Assembly (NCBI RefSeq): GCF_024296925.1 | Contig: NZ_CP101125.1 | Location: forward strand, 3,970,501 to 4,034,500 | DNA: 64,000 bases | Origin: Pseudomonas nunensis | GTDB lineage: Bacteria; Pseudomonadota; Gammaproteobacteria; Pseudomonadales; Pseudomonadaceae | Direction of reading: 5' to 3' | Shown here: one piece after another, positions 15,578 to 23,814 of the stretch | Layout of the letters: the number at the start of each line of letters is the position of its first letter | Position numbering within the stretch: position 1 is the stretch's first letter | The notes under the pieces: model-generated | The model's input: only the letters and a program-made list of their open reading frames with translations | What the model was told of the DNA's origin: nothing | The model's database searches: none | Program-made: the position numbers and the translations under genes

Positions 15578-16972
15578 ATGGATCTTACACTTCGTATCAA
15601 TCGAAATACCGGCCTCAAGGGACTTACCTTTTGGGGCCAATGGGCGCTGGCGCAGGGCTTTGTCGTTACATTGCTGTTTGTACTCGCCGAACAGCATACC
15701 GGAGCGGTGGAGTTCTATTACCGAGTGTGCGCGGCATTGAGCGTACTGGCCTCGGTGCCGGCCTACACGTTCAGCGGCGTTTACCGCAAAAGAGACAGCT
15801 ATCTGACGGGGTTGGGCCGCCTGTTCATGGGCTGGTCCATGACCATGGCGGCACTGGCCTGCATGGCTTTTATCTGCAAGGCCGATGAGCTGTTTTCGCG
15901 GCAGGTGATTCTCAGTTGGGCGGTGTACGGTTTCCTCGGGCAGGCTCTGCTGTACGCGCCGTTGCACGGGTTCTCCAAGTACTATCAGCGCTCACGTAAA
16001 AGCGAGCATCGGACCCTGATCGTCGGCACTGGCGAACTGGCGTTGGGCCTGGCCAAGAAGTTGAGCAGCGTCGAAAACCTGCCGTTGGTAGGTCTGGTCA
16101 GCAACGGCGCCGTTGCCCCGTTGGAGCCGGATGCCCCGCACATCGTCGGTGTGCAGGAGGATCTTCTGGAGCTGATCAGCTTCCATGACATCCGACGCTT
16201 GTACATCACCCTGCCGCTGAGCGAAGCGGCGAAAATCGAAGCCATGTATGTCGATTTGCTGGGTGCCAATGTCGATGTGGTCTGGGTGCCGGACTTGAAC
16301 AGCCTGACGCTGCTTAATCACTCGGTGCGGGTCGTGGACGGTCTGCCGGCAATCTATTTGAATGAAAGCCCATTGACCAGCCAGCCCACCGCCGCGCTGA
16401 GCAAGAGCCTGGTGGAAAAAGCCGTGGCGCTGCTGGCGATCATTCTGCTGAGTCCGGTTCTGGCGGCGCTTGCCTTGGCCGTGAAGCTCAGTTCGCCCGG
16501 CCCAGTGTTCTTCAAGCAGGACCGCCATGGCTGGAACGGCAAGGTGATTCAGGTCTGGAAGTTTCGCTCGATGCGCGTCCACGACGACCATGAAGTGAAA
16601 CAGGCCAGCCGCAACGATTCGCGCATCACCGCCGTCGGCCGCTTTATCCGCCGCACTTCGCTGGATGAGTTGCCGCAACTGTTCAACGTGCTGCAAGGGC
16701 ACATGGCCCTGGTCGGTCCACGGCCTCACGCGGTCGCCCACAACAACTACTATTCGGGGAAGATTCTGGCCTACATGGCTCGTCACCGAATCAAGCCAGG
16801 GATTACCGGGCTCGCGCAAATCAATGGTTGCCGTGGCGAGACTGACACCATCGACAAGATGCAGAAACGCGTAGAGATCGACCTCAAGTACATCAATAAC
16901 TGGTCGTTGTGGCTGGACCTGAAGATCCTGGTGAAGACACCCTTTACCTTGCTCTCGAAGGACATCTATTGA
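15578..16972 (+). CDS. Undecaprenyl-phosphate glucose (hexose-1-phosphate) transferase
   Basis: 464 residues from the ATG at 15578, which has GGGGAT 7 bases upstream; an ATG at 15554 is in frame. Starts polysaccharide repeat-unit assembly by moving a hexose-1-phosphate to undecaprenyl phosphate. Architecture of the WcaJ/PslA type: four N-terminal membrane helices, a CoA-binding-like Rossmann segment (LIVGTGELALGLAKKL), a further helix (LLAIILLSPVLAALALAVKL), then the bacterial sugar transferase domain with KFRSMR, RRTSLDELPQLFNVL, LVGPRPHAV and KPGITGLAQING. Followed by a clear terminator, so it is probably transcribed alone. Confidence 0.93.
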   Translation: MDLTLRINRNTGLKGLTFWGQWALAQGFVVTLLFVLAEQHTGAVEFYYRVCAALSVLASVPAYTFSGVYRKRDSYLTGLGRLFMGWSMTMAALACMAFICKADELFSRQVILSWAVYGFLGQALLYAPLHGFSKYYQRSRKSEHRTLIVGTGELALGLAKKLSSVENLPLVGLVSNGAVAPLEPDAPHIVGVQEDLLELISFHDIRRLYITLPLSEAAKIEAMYVDLLGANVDVVWVPDLNSLTLLNHSVRVVDGLPAIYLNESPLTSQPTAALSKSLVEKAVALLAIILLSPVLAALALAVKLSSPGPVFFKQDRHGWNGKVIQVWKFRSMRVHDDHEVKQASRNDSRITAVGRFIRRTSLDELPQLFNVLQGHMALVGPRPHAVAHNNYYSGKILAYMARHRIKPGITGLAQINGCRGETDTIDKMQKRVEIDLKYINNWSLWLDLKILVKTPFTLLSKDIY

Positions 16973-17002
16973 TGGCGTAACGGTCGAAAACAGCAGCACC
17001 AC

Positions 17003-17026
17003 AAGGGGACGAAAGTCCCCTTTTTT
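17003..17026. terminator. Intrinsic terminator after the sugar-transferase gene
   Basis: AAGGGGAC-GAAA-GTCCCCTT stem with a stable tetraloop followed by a run of T. It lies about 30 bp after the stop codon at 16972. Confidence 0.88.
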
Positions 17027-17084
17027 GTGGCTGGGATTAATCGGTGGCAGTTATTCATCATAACCGTCCATACACAAATCCCCA

Positions 17085-17174
17085 TGTGGGAGCGGGCTTG
17101 CTCGCGAAGTGGCCGTGTCAGTCAACATACAAATTGACTGACAAGCCGCCTTCGCGAGCAAGCCCGCTCCCACA
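17085..17174. repeat. REPIN, class I, copy 1
   Basis: Inverted pair of the GTGGGAGCGGGCTTGCTCGC type around a short spacer; typical REP doublet of fluorescent pseudomonads. It is one of two copies in tandem between the sugar transferase and yjbH-like genes. Confidence 0.92.
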
Positions 17175-17218
17175 GGGGTTTTGGGTCGTTCAGAAAGACC
17201 GGGCCCAACCCGAACGAA

Positions 17219-17308
17219 TGTGGGAGCGGGCTTGCTCGCGAAGAGGCCGTGTCAGTCAACATACAAACTGACTGACACACCGCCTTCGCGAGCAAGCCCG
17301 CTCCCACA
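17219..17308. repeat. REPIN, class I, copy 2
   Basis: Almost identical to the copy at 17085-17174, in the same orientation and 44 bp away, including the spacer with GTGTCAGTCAACATACAAA. The shared spacer indicates local duplication of a whole REPIN. Confidence 0.92.
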
Positions 17309-17325
17309 GGGTCCGGTGAAGATCG

Positions 17326-19404
17326 TTACTCGGTGATCTTCTCGAAGTTGCGGTAGAACATGTCGTTGTCGCGACTGTCGGTCATCGAGTGCAACTGGAA
17401 GCTGCGATTGAGCCGCGCGCCGCCGTCACGGGTCAGTGGCGACCAGACCAGATTGGCGCGGCGCATGGTCGACATGCTCATCAATTCATCGAACGGAATG
17501 GAGAGGTACAGGCCCTTATCGAAACTACCTTCGCCATATTCGGCACCGGTGGCAGTGGTGATCGTCGCCCAGGCACCAAAGCGCACGCCGTTGGAGAATT
17601 CCCGCGAGAGATCGATCGTGGTGCCCCAATCCCCCGCCAGATATCGTCCGACACTGACCGCCGCCAGTGTGTCGTAGGGCAAATCGGTGTAGCCGGTGAT
17701 ATGCCCGGTGACAACCGAGTAGTCCCGCAGGCCGAAGCCTTGGTCGAATTCGCGCTGACGCACGTAGTTCAAATCCGCACCGACGGACCAGCGCTGGCCC
17801 GTCGGGCGAAACAGCACTTCGCCGCCAACACCGGCAAACATTGACTCCAGATAACCGCCGTAGACCATGCCATACAGGTCTTTGTCCAGTTGCTCGGCGT
17901 GGCTGACCTGAAACAGCGGCATGGTGACTTCAGACGTGGTCAGGTACTGGCGCAAGTCCGTACGAACTCGTGGCAAACCACTGGGTGCGTCGTATTTGAA
18001 GCCGTCGAAGTTGTTCAGCAGATTGGCGCTGATCAGGCCGCTCCACCAGGTGTTGCGGTTGAAACGATATTCGGCGTCCGCATCGGCACTGAACTGATAG
18101 AAAAAGCCGTCAGGGCCGCCGACGTTCTGCTTGAAGCCCAGCCCGGCGCCGTAGCTGAAGGGGTCGCGGGCTTCGGTGTAGAGGGTCTTTTCGTTGTGCG
18201 GCATCGCCGGGTTGATCTCGGTGGTGCGGTGCAACGCTTGCAGCGGCTCCTCGTTGTTGAGCACTTCGCGAAAGGTCTGCCGAGGTACGCTGGTTTCTTC
18301 CAGCGGCAGGTCGTAGCGCTTGTTCACCAGGGTGAACCAGTCGATATCGGCGTTGACGCTGTTGTCCAGAATCCGGCTGGCACGCCCGACCGCTTTGGCC
18401 GAATGGAAATAGCGGCCCTGCTCGCCGTAGACGATCAACTCGGAACCGCGCTGGCTGATGCGCTCGACCTTGTAGCCGGCATTTTGCTGCAGGCGCCGCG
18501 ACACTTCAGGCCAGTTGACCTGATCCATCGCAACGGTCGGAGCCTTCGCCGGCAAGGGCTCTGCCGGCGGATCGAAGCTCTTGGCCGGGGCCTTGCGGCT
18601 GACGAAGTTGGTATGAAAAGTCAGGCCGAACATTGCGGTGTTGCCCCGCTCCCACGCCGCACTCACGTCCAGCGAATCAGTCACCTTGAACACGGCACCG
18701 AGGTTGATCGGTGAGTCCTGCTGGATCACGTTGTCCTTGGGCTCGTGTTTGTAGTCGTTGCCTTCGTACTCGAGCTTCAGGCTGAGCCGATCCCAAGGTG
18801 TCTGGTAGGTCACGCCGCCAAACAGCGAAGGCTTGCCGCGAAAATAGGCGCCCGCGTTGACGTCGCCAGTGCCTTCCATGTTCGGCCGGGTCTTGAAACG
18901 ATCATCGAGCCAGCCTGCCGGGTTATCGAAGTCGCCGCGATTGCCCAGGTAACCCCAGGCAATCCCGGCACTGAAATCAAAATTGTCATAGCGCTTGTTG
19001 GCCACCAGAAATTCACTGGAGAACAGGCCGGTACCGCCGATGTCCCGGAAGCCCAGCGCCACGTCGGGCGCCCAGTGGGTTTCCTGCCATAGCCGGACTT
19101 TGAGATCGACCGCCTTATCCTTATAGCTCTGGTTGCCGCTCAACGATTCGGGGCCGTAAGGACGGTTGGTGATGGCGGTATAGCGGAACGCGCCTTCTAG
19201 CCAATCGAACGGCTGCAGCGCCACGCTATAACGGCTATAGGGCTCGGTGCGGTTGGCGTTCACGCTCAACTCACCAGCAGGGGACATCCGCGCGGTGGGT
19301 GTCTGCCACAAGCCAACGCCGCCGAAATCATTCTGGGTCAGGCGCGGTTCGGCATGCACCAGGCCACAAGGCAATAACAACACAGCTGCAAAACGTAAAT
19401 TCAA
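17326..19404 (-). CDS. YjbH-like outer-membrane exopolysaccharide protein
   Basis: 692 residues with signal peptide (FAAVLLLPCGLVHA). YjbH family proteins are predicted outer-membrane beta-barrels that work with Wza-type export of exopolysaccharide. Evidence: N-terminal NDFGGVGLWQTPTARM, the SVALQPFDWLEGAFRYT segment, and many alternating aromatic strands to the C-terminus. The start is a TTG at 19404 with GAGG 7 bases before it; it overlaps the stop of the previous gene (TTGA). Last gene of the yjbE-wza-yjbF-yjbG-yjbH operon. Confidence 0.88.
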   Translation of the reverse strand: MNLRFAAVLLLPCGLVHAEPRLTQNDFGGVGLWQTPTARMSPAGELSVNANRTEPYSRYSVALQPFDWLEGAFRYTAITNRPYGPESLSGNQSYKDKAVDLKVRLWQETHWAPDVALGFRDIGGTGLFSSEFLVANKRYDNFDFSAGIAWGYLGNRGDFDNPAGWLDDRFKTRPNMEGTGDVNAGAYFRGKPSLFGGVTYQTPWDRLSLKLEYEGNDYKHEPKDNVIQQDSPINLGAVFKVTDSLDVSAAWERGNTAMFGLTFHTNFVSRKAPAKSFDPPAEPLPAKAPTVAMDQVNWPEVSRRLQQNAGYKVERISQRGSELIVYGEQGRYFHSAKAVGRASRILDNSVNADIDWFTLVNKRYDLPLEETSVPRQTFREVLNNEEPLQALHRTTEINPAMPHNEKTLYTEARDPFSYGAGLGFKQNVGGPDGFFYQFSADADAEYRFNRNTWWSGLISANLLNNFDGFKYDAPSGLPRVRTDLRQYLTTSEVTMPLFQVSHAEQLDKDLYGMVYGGYLESMFAGVGGEVLFRPTGQRWSVGADLNYVRQREFDQGFGLRDYSVVTGHITGYTDLPYDTLAAVSVGRYLAGDWGTTIDLSREFSNGVRFGAWATITTATGAEYGEGSFDKGLYLSIPFDELMSMSTMRRANLVWSPLTRDGGARLNRSFQLHSMTDSRDNDMFYRNFEKITE

Positions 19405-20162
19405 TGAACCACCTCAGCCAATTGCGTGGCAAGAAATTCGGCCAACTGCTGATTCAGTTCAGGGATAGGCGGATCGAGATCATCGTTCTTGACCGGCACC
19501 AGGATCTTGCTACCAGCGGCAGGCACCTGCCCGCTCTCACGATTCCACGGCGCGATGCCGACCTGGCGGGTGACGCCATTCGGCTGGATCAGCCACAGGT
19601 AATCGGCCTCGGCATCGTCCAGGGCTGCGCAGGATTGCAGGTAATCCCGCGCCTCCTGCCCGACGACATGCGGTAACCGGCAGGGCTCGACGACGGCGCC
19701 GAGCACTTCAACTTCATCGACGCGCAACGGATAGATCAGGCGATCGCCGTCGCCCAGACGGACGTTAGGCGCGAACCCGACTTCGATCGCCACCGGGTCC
19801 AACACCGTGACCTGGCGCCCGGTGACCGGCATGGCGCTGACTTGCTCGTACAGATGTGTCGCCAGTTCGGCTCGGCCGGATCTGTCGAAGATCAAGGCTT
19901 CACGCTGCAACACCTGCAAGTCGAACAGCACGCCGGTCTTGAGCCGGGCCTGTTCTTCCAGCAACGACTGACGCAGCAACGCCGCCGCCAGCCAGTAGCT
20001 CTCGGCATTGGGCACGGCGACGCTGATCACGTCCGACAATCGTCCACCTGGCGGCAGGTCCACCGGCCCGGGGATTTGCACATCACCGGTAACGGTGACC
20101 GCCGCCTGACTCACGCTGGAAATCAACAGCAGGCACGCCGACAAAAACCGCAGCCGCTTCAA
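19401..20162 (-). CDS. YjbG/GfcC-like capsule biosynthesis protein
   Basis: 253 residues, periplasmic, signal peptide (FLSACLLLISSVSQA). The GfcC/YjbG family has beta-grasp domains related to the SLBB domains of Wza and is encoded beside polysaccharide export genes. Visible: VTVTGDVQIPGPVDLPPGG, NVRLGDGDRLIYPLR and DEVEVLGAVVEPCRLP. Starts at a TTG (20162) overlapping the stop of the YjbF-like gene (TTGA); no ATG alternative keeps the signal peptide. Confidence 0.85.
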   Translation of the reverse strand: MKRLRFLSACLLLISSVSQAAVTVTGDVQIPGPVDLPPGGRLSDVISVAVPNAESYWLAAALLRQSLLEEQARLKTGVLFDLQVLQREALIFDRSGRAELATHLYEQVSAMPVTGRQVTVLDPVAIEVGFAPNVRLGDGDRLIYPLRVDEVEVLGAVVEPCRLPHVVGQEARDYLQSCAALDDAEADYLWLIQPNGVTRQVGIAPWNRESGQVPAAGSKILVPVKNDDLDPPIPELNQQLAEFLATQLAEVVH

Positions 20163-20824
20163 CGGGCAAACCTGCGTTCTGGGGTCAGTTGCACGATCTT
20201 GACCCGCAGGCGCGTGGTCAGTTGTTGCTCACTCTTCAAGATGAAACCGTCAACCGGATCGACCCAATAACGATTTGTCGCACGCAGGCCTATGGCCGGG
20301 GCGTCAATCTGTTCATCGACACGTAGCACGGCGTATTCCTTGTTGAGGATGTCGAGGGTTTCCATGGATTTTCGCGAGAAGCGGCTGTTCAGGATCACGC
20401 CCGTTTCGCTGCCTCGATACAGATCGATCCAGCGCTGGCTGGTGTAGCCATCCGGCAGCGTGTGCAGGCCTTGCTTGAACGGCGAAGTGGCAGACAGCCG
20501 CGTGCCGTCGAGATCGCCTTCGACGCCCAGGCCGATGCTGCGCACCGCGAGTCCGTCGCGCAGCAGCAACACCTGTTTGCCGGACGCGACCCAGAACTGC
20601 AGATCGCCGCGCTCACGCACCATCGCCAACACCCCGGAGCCGGACGGCGTGGTCAAAGTGAGCTGGGGAAACTCGACCCGGGCCACTTCGGCTTGCGTGA
20701 CTTCCAACTCATCGGGGCCGACCACCGCTGCCTTGAAGTTGCTCAAGGACGCGGTCATCAGCGGGTTACAGCCACACAACAACACGGCCGCTATCAAGCC
20801 GACGCCAACATTCAACGTTTTCAC
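20159..20824 (-). CDS. YjbF-like lipoprotein
   Basis: 221 residues from a GTG at 20824 with AAGG 8 bases upstream; a GTG at 20860 overlaps wza and would add 12 residues. A lipobox (AAVLLCGC) predicts an outer-membrane or periplasmic lipoprotein. The body matches YjbF/GfcB proteins in order: FPQLTLTTPSGSGVLAMVRE, then LRDGLAVRSIGLGVEGDLDG and YWVDPVDGFILKSEQQL. It acts with YjbG and YjbH and the Wza-type channel, by operon context. Confidence 0.85.
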   Translation of the reverse strand: MKTLNVGVGLIAAVLLCGCNPLMTASLSNFKAAVVGPDELEVTQAEVARVEFPQLTLTTPSGSGVLAMVRERGDLQFWVASGKQVLLLRDGLAVRSIGLGVEGDLDGTRLSATSPFKQGLHTLPDGYTSQRWIDLYRGSETGVILNSRFSRKSMETLDILNKEYAVLRVDEQIDAPAIGLRATNRYWVDPVDGFILKSEQQLTTRLRVKIVQLTPERRFAR

Positions 20825-20834
20825 AGACCTGACC

Positions 20835-21950
20835 TTATTTGCCGTTATCGCGGACTTCACTCAGGTTCTTCGCCGAGGAAGCGCCCACGCCGAGAATGGC
20901 CGCCGATGGCACCAATTGGCTGATGAAGCGGTTCCAGCGCGTCACGTTGGCAGGGCCCACGTAGACGATGTCCTGGGGCCGAACATTGAAGTGCGTGGCG
21001 AGCGCCATGGCGGTCGGCGACTCGGCTTGCAACTGATAGATTTTCGCCGGTTCCACATCGAGGTTTTCCACCCCGCGAATCACGTACACGGCGTTGCCGT
21101 TGGAGGTGGTCTGGCTCAAGCCGCCGACCGAGCCGAGGACATCGGACAGGTTCATGGTGCCGGTCTTGAAGGTCAGCGCGCGCGGCTGATTGACTTCGCC
21201 CATGACGTAGATGCGCTTGTTGTCGTTGTACGGCAGGTACAGCTGATCGCCCCCCTTGAGGTAGACGTTCTGCAGCTCGGAATCCTGCTGATTGAGTGCA
21301 TCGAGATTCAGAGGATAGACCCGCCCGTTACGCGTCAGCAGCAGGCCGGACAAATCCGCATTCTGCGGGTCGATGCCGGCGGTGCCGAGGGCTTCGACAA
21401 CATTCAGCGGGTTGGTGGAAATCGGTTGCGGACCGGCCTTCGAAACCGCCCCCGACACCACGACTTTCTGGCTGGCGAAGCGCAACACCGCGACGTCCAC
21501 TTGCGGATCGGCAATGAACGCCGACAGGCGTTCGGAGATATCCGCGCGCAGTTGCTGGATGGTCCGACCGGCAGCTTGGACTTCCTTGATATAGGGGTAA
21601 TACAGCGTGCCGTCGGAGCGCACCAGGCGACCATTGGCATCGATCTGCTGTTGCGCGCCGGAAGGTGCGGTCAGCTCGGGATGGTCCCAGACCGTGATGT
21701 ACAGGACATCGTTGTTGCCGATGCGGTATTCGCCAGGCGTCGCCAACAATTCCGCCGGCAGCGACGTGTGTTTCTGCGTGGCCCGGTCCATCGCAATGAG
21801 CTTGGGCGTGATCGGAATCAGCTCCACGCGGCTGCTTTCACTGGCGCCCTGGCGCGTGATATCGCTGGTGCTCAGGTATTGCCCCGGGGAAAACATACAA
21901 CCTTGCAAAGCGATACTGGCCAACAACAAAAAAGGAAAACTACGATTCAT
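20835..21950 (-). CDS. Wza-like polysaccharide export outer-membrane lipoprotein
   Basis: 371 residues with lipobox (ASIALQGC). Forms the outer-membrane channel for polysaccharide. It has the polysaccharide export domain (YRIGNNDVLYITVWDHPELTAP in pieces), then repeated SLBB-type units (VVVSGAVSKAGPQPI; IYVMGEVNQPRALTF) and a C-terminal amphipathic segment. The gene is in the yjb-like operon rather than with wzc, which lies 10 kb away, so two operons must be expressed together for a working Wza-Wzc pair. Confidence 0.93.
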   Translation of the reverse strand: MNRSFPFLLLASIALQGCMFSPGQYLSTSDITRQGASESSRVELIPITPKLIAMDRATQKHTSLPAELLATPGEYRIGNNDVLYITVWDHPELTAPSGAQQQIDANGRLVRSDGTLYYPYIKEVQAAGRTIQQLRADISERLSAFIADPQVDVAVLRFASQKVVVSGAVSKAGPQPISTNPLNVVEALGTAGIDPQNADLSGLLLTRNGRVYPLNLDALNQQDSELQNVYLKGGDQLYLPYNDNKRIYVMGEVNQPRALTFKTGTMNLSDVLGSVGGLSQTTSNGNAVYVIRGVENLDVEPAKIYQLQAESPTAMALATHFNVRPQDIVYVGPANVTRWNRFISQLVPSAAILGVGASSAKNLSEVRDNGK

Positions 21951-21982
21951 AATGGCACTACGCTATTCAAGGGCAAATCCAA

Positions 21983-22014
21983 CAAGGTCACCCGACTTGC
22001 ATCGGGCGACCTTG
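21983..22014. other. Intercistronic hairpin between yjbE-like and wza-like genes
   Basis: A 13-bp stem with one mismatch, arms starting CAAGGTC and ending GACCTTG, with a 6-nt loop. No long T-tract follows on the minus strand. It probably stabilises or partly terminates the upstream message, so the small YjbE-like protein can be made in excess over export genes. Confidence 0.55.
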
Positions 22015-22034
22015 TATTACACCTGCAGAGAGAC

Positions 22035-22271
22035 TCAGTTACTGGTGCCGGTTGTCCCGGTAGTCCCTGTGGTCCCGGTGGTTCCGCCATTGGCGTTGCC
22101 ACCACTGTTGGAAGCGGCCACTGCACCCGCAACCATCGCCGTACTGGCCGCAGGCGCTGTGGAAGCGGCTACGTTACCGGCGACATTAGTTGCTTGTGTC
22201 AGCGGTGCTTCCGCCGCGGACGCCCAGTTGCCAAACATCGACAACAGGGCAATTGCCATGACTTTCTTCAT
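22035..22271 (-). CDS. YjbE-like small secreted protein
   Basis: 78 residues: signal peptide (MKKVMAIALLSMFGNWASA) and an Ala/Ser/Thr/Gly-rich low-complexity tail that ends in repeated GTT units (TTGTTGTTGTTG). This is the composition and length of E. coli YjbE, first gene of yjbEFGH, an operon linked to exopolysaccharide production. A very strong AAAGGAG precedes the ATG. It leads the leftward operon and is followed by a hairpin, which suggests a high copy number product. Its molecular role is not known. Confidence 0.82.
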   Translation of the reverse strand: MKKVMAIALLSMFGNWASAAEAPLTQATNVAGNVAASTAPAASTAMVAGAVAASNSGGNANGGTTGTTGTTGTTGTSN

Positions 22272-22374
22272 ATCAACTCCTTTCTAACGTTCTGCTATGT
22301 TAGGAAACACAGCATTCAGTTAGAGGTGGAAAGATCAAGCCGCAAAAGTGCGAACAAGATCCGTTGCTCATCCA

Positions 22375-22390
22375 CAATCAAACTTGATTG
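22375..22390. promoter_or_regulatory. 16-bp palindrome upstream of the yjbE-like operon
   Basis: CAATCAA-AC-TTGATTG, 7-bp perfect arms with AC centre, 104 bp upstream of the yjbE-like start. The 7-2-7 layout is the same as that of the palindrome at 34935-34950 before the wzb/wzc operon, although the arm sequences differ. Operator role is inferred. Confidence 0.4.
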
Positions 22391-22505
22391 ATAGATGTCG
22401 AACGGCAGGGCTTATATCTACGGATTTGCCGGAAGTAACTCCAGCCTAATTTCCCGACGTTACTTAACATTCCTGTCGGTTTATAACATTCGGCACAATC
22501 ACTAC

Positions 22506-23522
22506 TTATCCGAGGTAACCCTTCGGATGATTCGATTGCCAACGCCAAGTGTCAGTCATCATTTGCTGCAAACTGCGCGTCGCCTTCCAGCCCAGTTCAC
22601 GGGCAGCCTTGGACGGGTCGGCCAGGCTTTCGGCAACATCACCCGAGCGGCGCGGCAATATCCGATACGGCACCGGCCGCCCCGACGCCTGCTCAAACGC
22701 ATGCAATACCTGCATCACGCTGTAGCCGTCACCGGTGCCGAGGTTCCAGATGTTGATGCCGGTGGTTTGGGAAATCGACTGCAAGGCCTTGAGATGCCCG
22801 TCCGCCAGGTCCACGACGTGGATGTAGTCGCGTACGCCGGTGCCATCCGCCGTGGGGTAATCGTCGCCGAAAATCGACAACTCTTTCAGGCTGCCCACCG
22901 CCACTTGGCTGATGTAGGGCACCAGGTTATTCGGGATGCCATTCGGGTCTTCGCCCAAGTGGCCGCTGGCATGGGCGCCGACCGGATTGAAGTAGCGCAA
23001 CAGCGCAATGCTCCAGCGCGGCTCGGCCACACACAGATCGCGCAAAACGTTCTCGACGATCAGCTTGGATTGGCCGTAGGGATTGGTCGGATTGCCCGTA
23101 GGGAAATCCTCGCGGATCGGCATCTGCTCCGGCGCGCCATACACCGTGGCCGATGAGCTGAACACCAGGCGAAACACCCCGGCAGCGGCCATCGCCTGGC
23201 ACAGCGTGATGCTGCCGCCGACATTGGCTTCGTAATACTCCAGCGGCTTGCGCACGCTTTCGCCGACAGCCTTGAGCCCGGCGAAGTGCAGGACCGCATC
23301 AATCGTGTGTTGCTGGAAAATCCGGTCGAGCAAGGCTCGGTCGCAGACATCCCCGTGAATCATCAGCGCACTTCTGCCGCAGATGGCTTCCACGGCATGC
23401 AGCGCAGCGTCGGAACTGTTGGAAAGATTGTCCAGCACCACCACCTCAAAACCCGCTTCAAGCAGCGCAAGTGTAGTGTGCGAACCGATATACCCGGTGC
23501 CACCCGTTACCAGAATCTTCAT
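22506..23522 (-). CDS. galE: UDP-glucose 4-epimerase
   Basis: 338 residues from the ATG at 23522; ATG at 23534 is a close alternative. Interconverts UDP-glucose and UDP-galactose. NAD-binding GGTGYIGSH at the N-terminus; catalytic Ser/Tyr/Lys in SSSATVYG and NPYGQSK; the YFNPVGAH and GTGVRDYIHVVDLADGH motifs are standard. It is divergent from galU with 292 bp between, and supplies a UDP-sugar to the neighbouring polysaccharide genes. Confidence 0.95.
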   Translation of the reverse strand: MKILVTGGTGYIGSHTTLALLEAGFEVVVLDNLSNSSDAALHAVEAICGRSALMIHGDVCDRALLDRIFQQHTIDAVLHFAGLKAVGESVRKPLEYYEANVGGSITLCQAMAAAGVFRLVFSSSATVYGAPEQMPIREDFPTGNPTNPYGQSKLIVENVLRDLCVAEPRWSIALLRYFNPVGAHASGHLGEDPNGIPNNLVPYISQVAVGSLKELSIFGDDYPTADGTGVRDYIHVVDLADGHLKALQSISQTTGINIWNLGTGDGYSVMQVLHAFEQASGRPVPYRILPRRSGDVAESLADPSKAARELGWKATRSLQQMMTDTWRWQSNHPKGYLG

Positions 23523-23705
23523 AGAGCGGTCCATAGTGGGGTCGTGAAGTACGCAATAACGTGTGCCGATCAATAATTACTTCGACCAGACAGTCATACC
23601 GGGTACTTATTTAGCACTCTGAAACGCTCACCACTATCAACAGATACCGACGAAAAATAACTAACGAACCGTCGACCGACAACTCATAACATTACGCTGT
23701 TATAC

Positions 23706-23742
23706 ACCTGACAATAATTGCCATTAACAACCTATGTCAGGT
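23706..23742. promoter_or_regulatory. Inverted repeat upstream of galU
   Basis: ACCTGACA and TGTCAGGT arms (8 bp, perfect) separated by 21 bp, about 75 bp before the galU start and within an AT-rich stretch. The arms are the same as those of the palindrome before the copper genes at 43327-43359, but that spacer is 15 bp. Confidence 0.4.
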
Positions 23743-23814
23743 ATTAAAGTAGCCGCTTAATTGTGAAACATACAATGACTGTTTAGCTGCGCCCATGACT
23801 TCCAGGATATTTTT

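Noticed and set aside
17044..17307. Short frames within the REPIN pair
   Set aside because: They translate repeat sequence only (for example ACSRRGRVS-like text) and recur wherever REPINs occur.
17085..17308. Repeat array that might be a CRISPR
   Set aside because: Only two units, each an inverted pair with the same spacer; no cas genes. It is a REPIN doublet.
20460..22391. Long plus-strand open frame (643 codons) opposite the wza- and yjb-like genes
   Set aside because: It mirrors the codon pattern of well supported minus-strand genes, is rich in Arg/His/Gln without domains, and has no ribosome site; high-GC antisense frames are common here.
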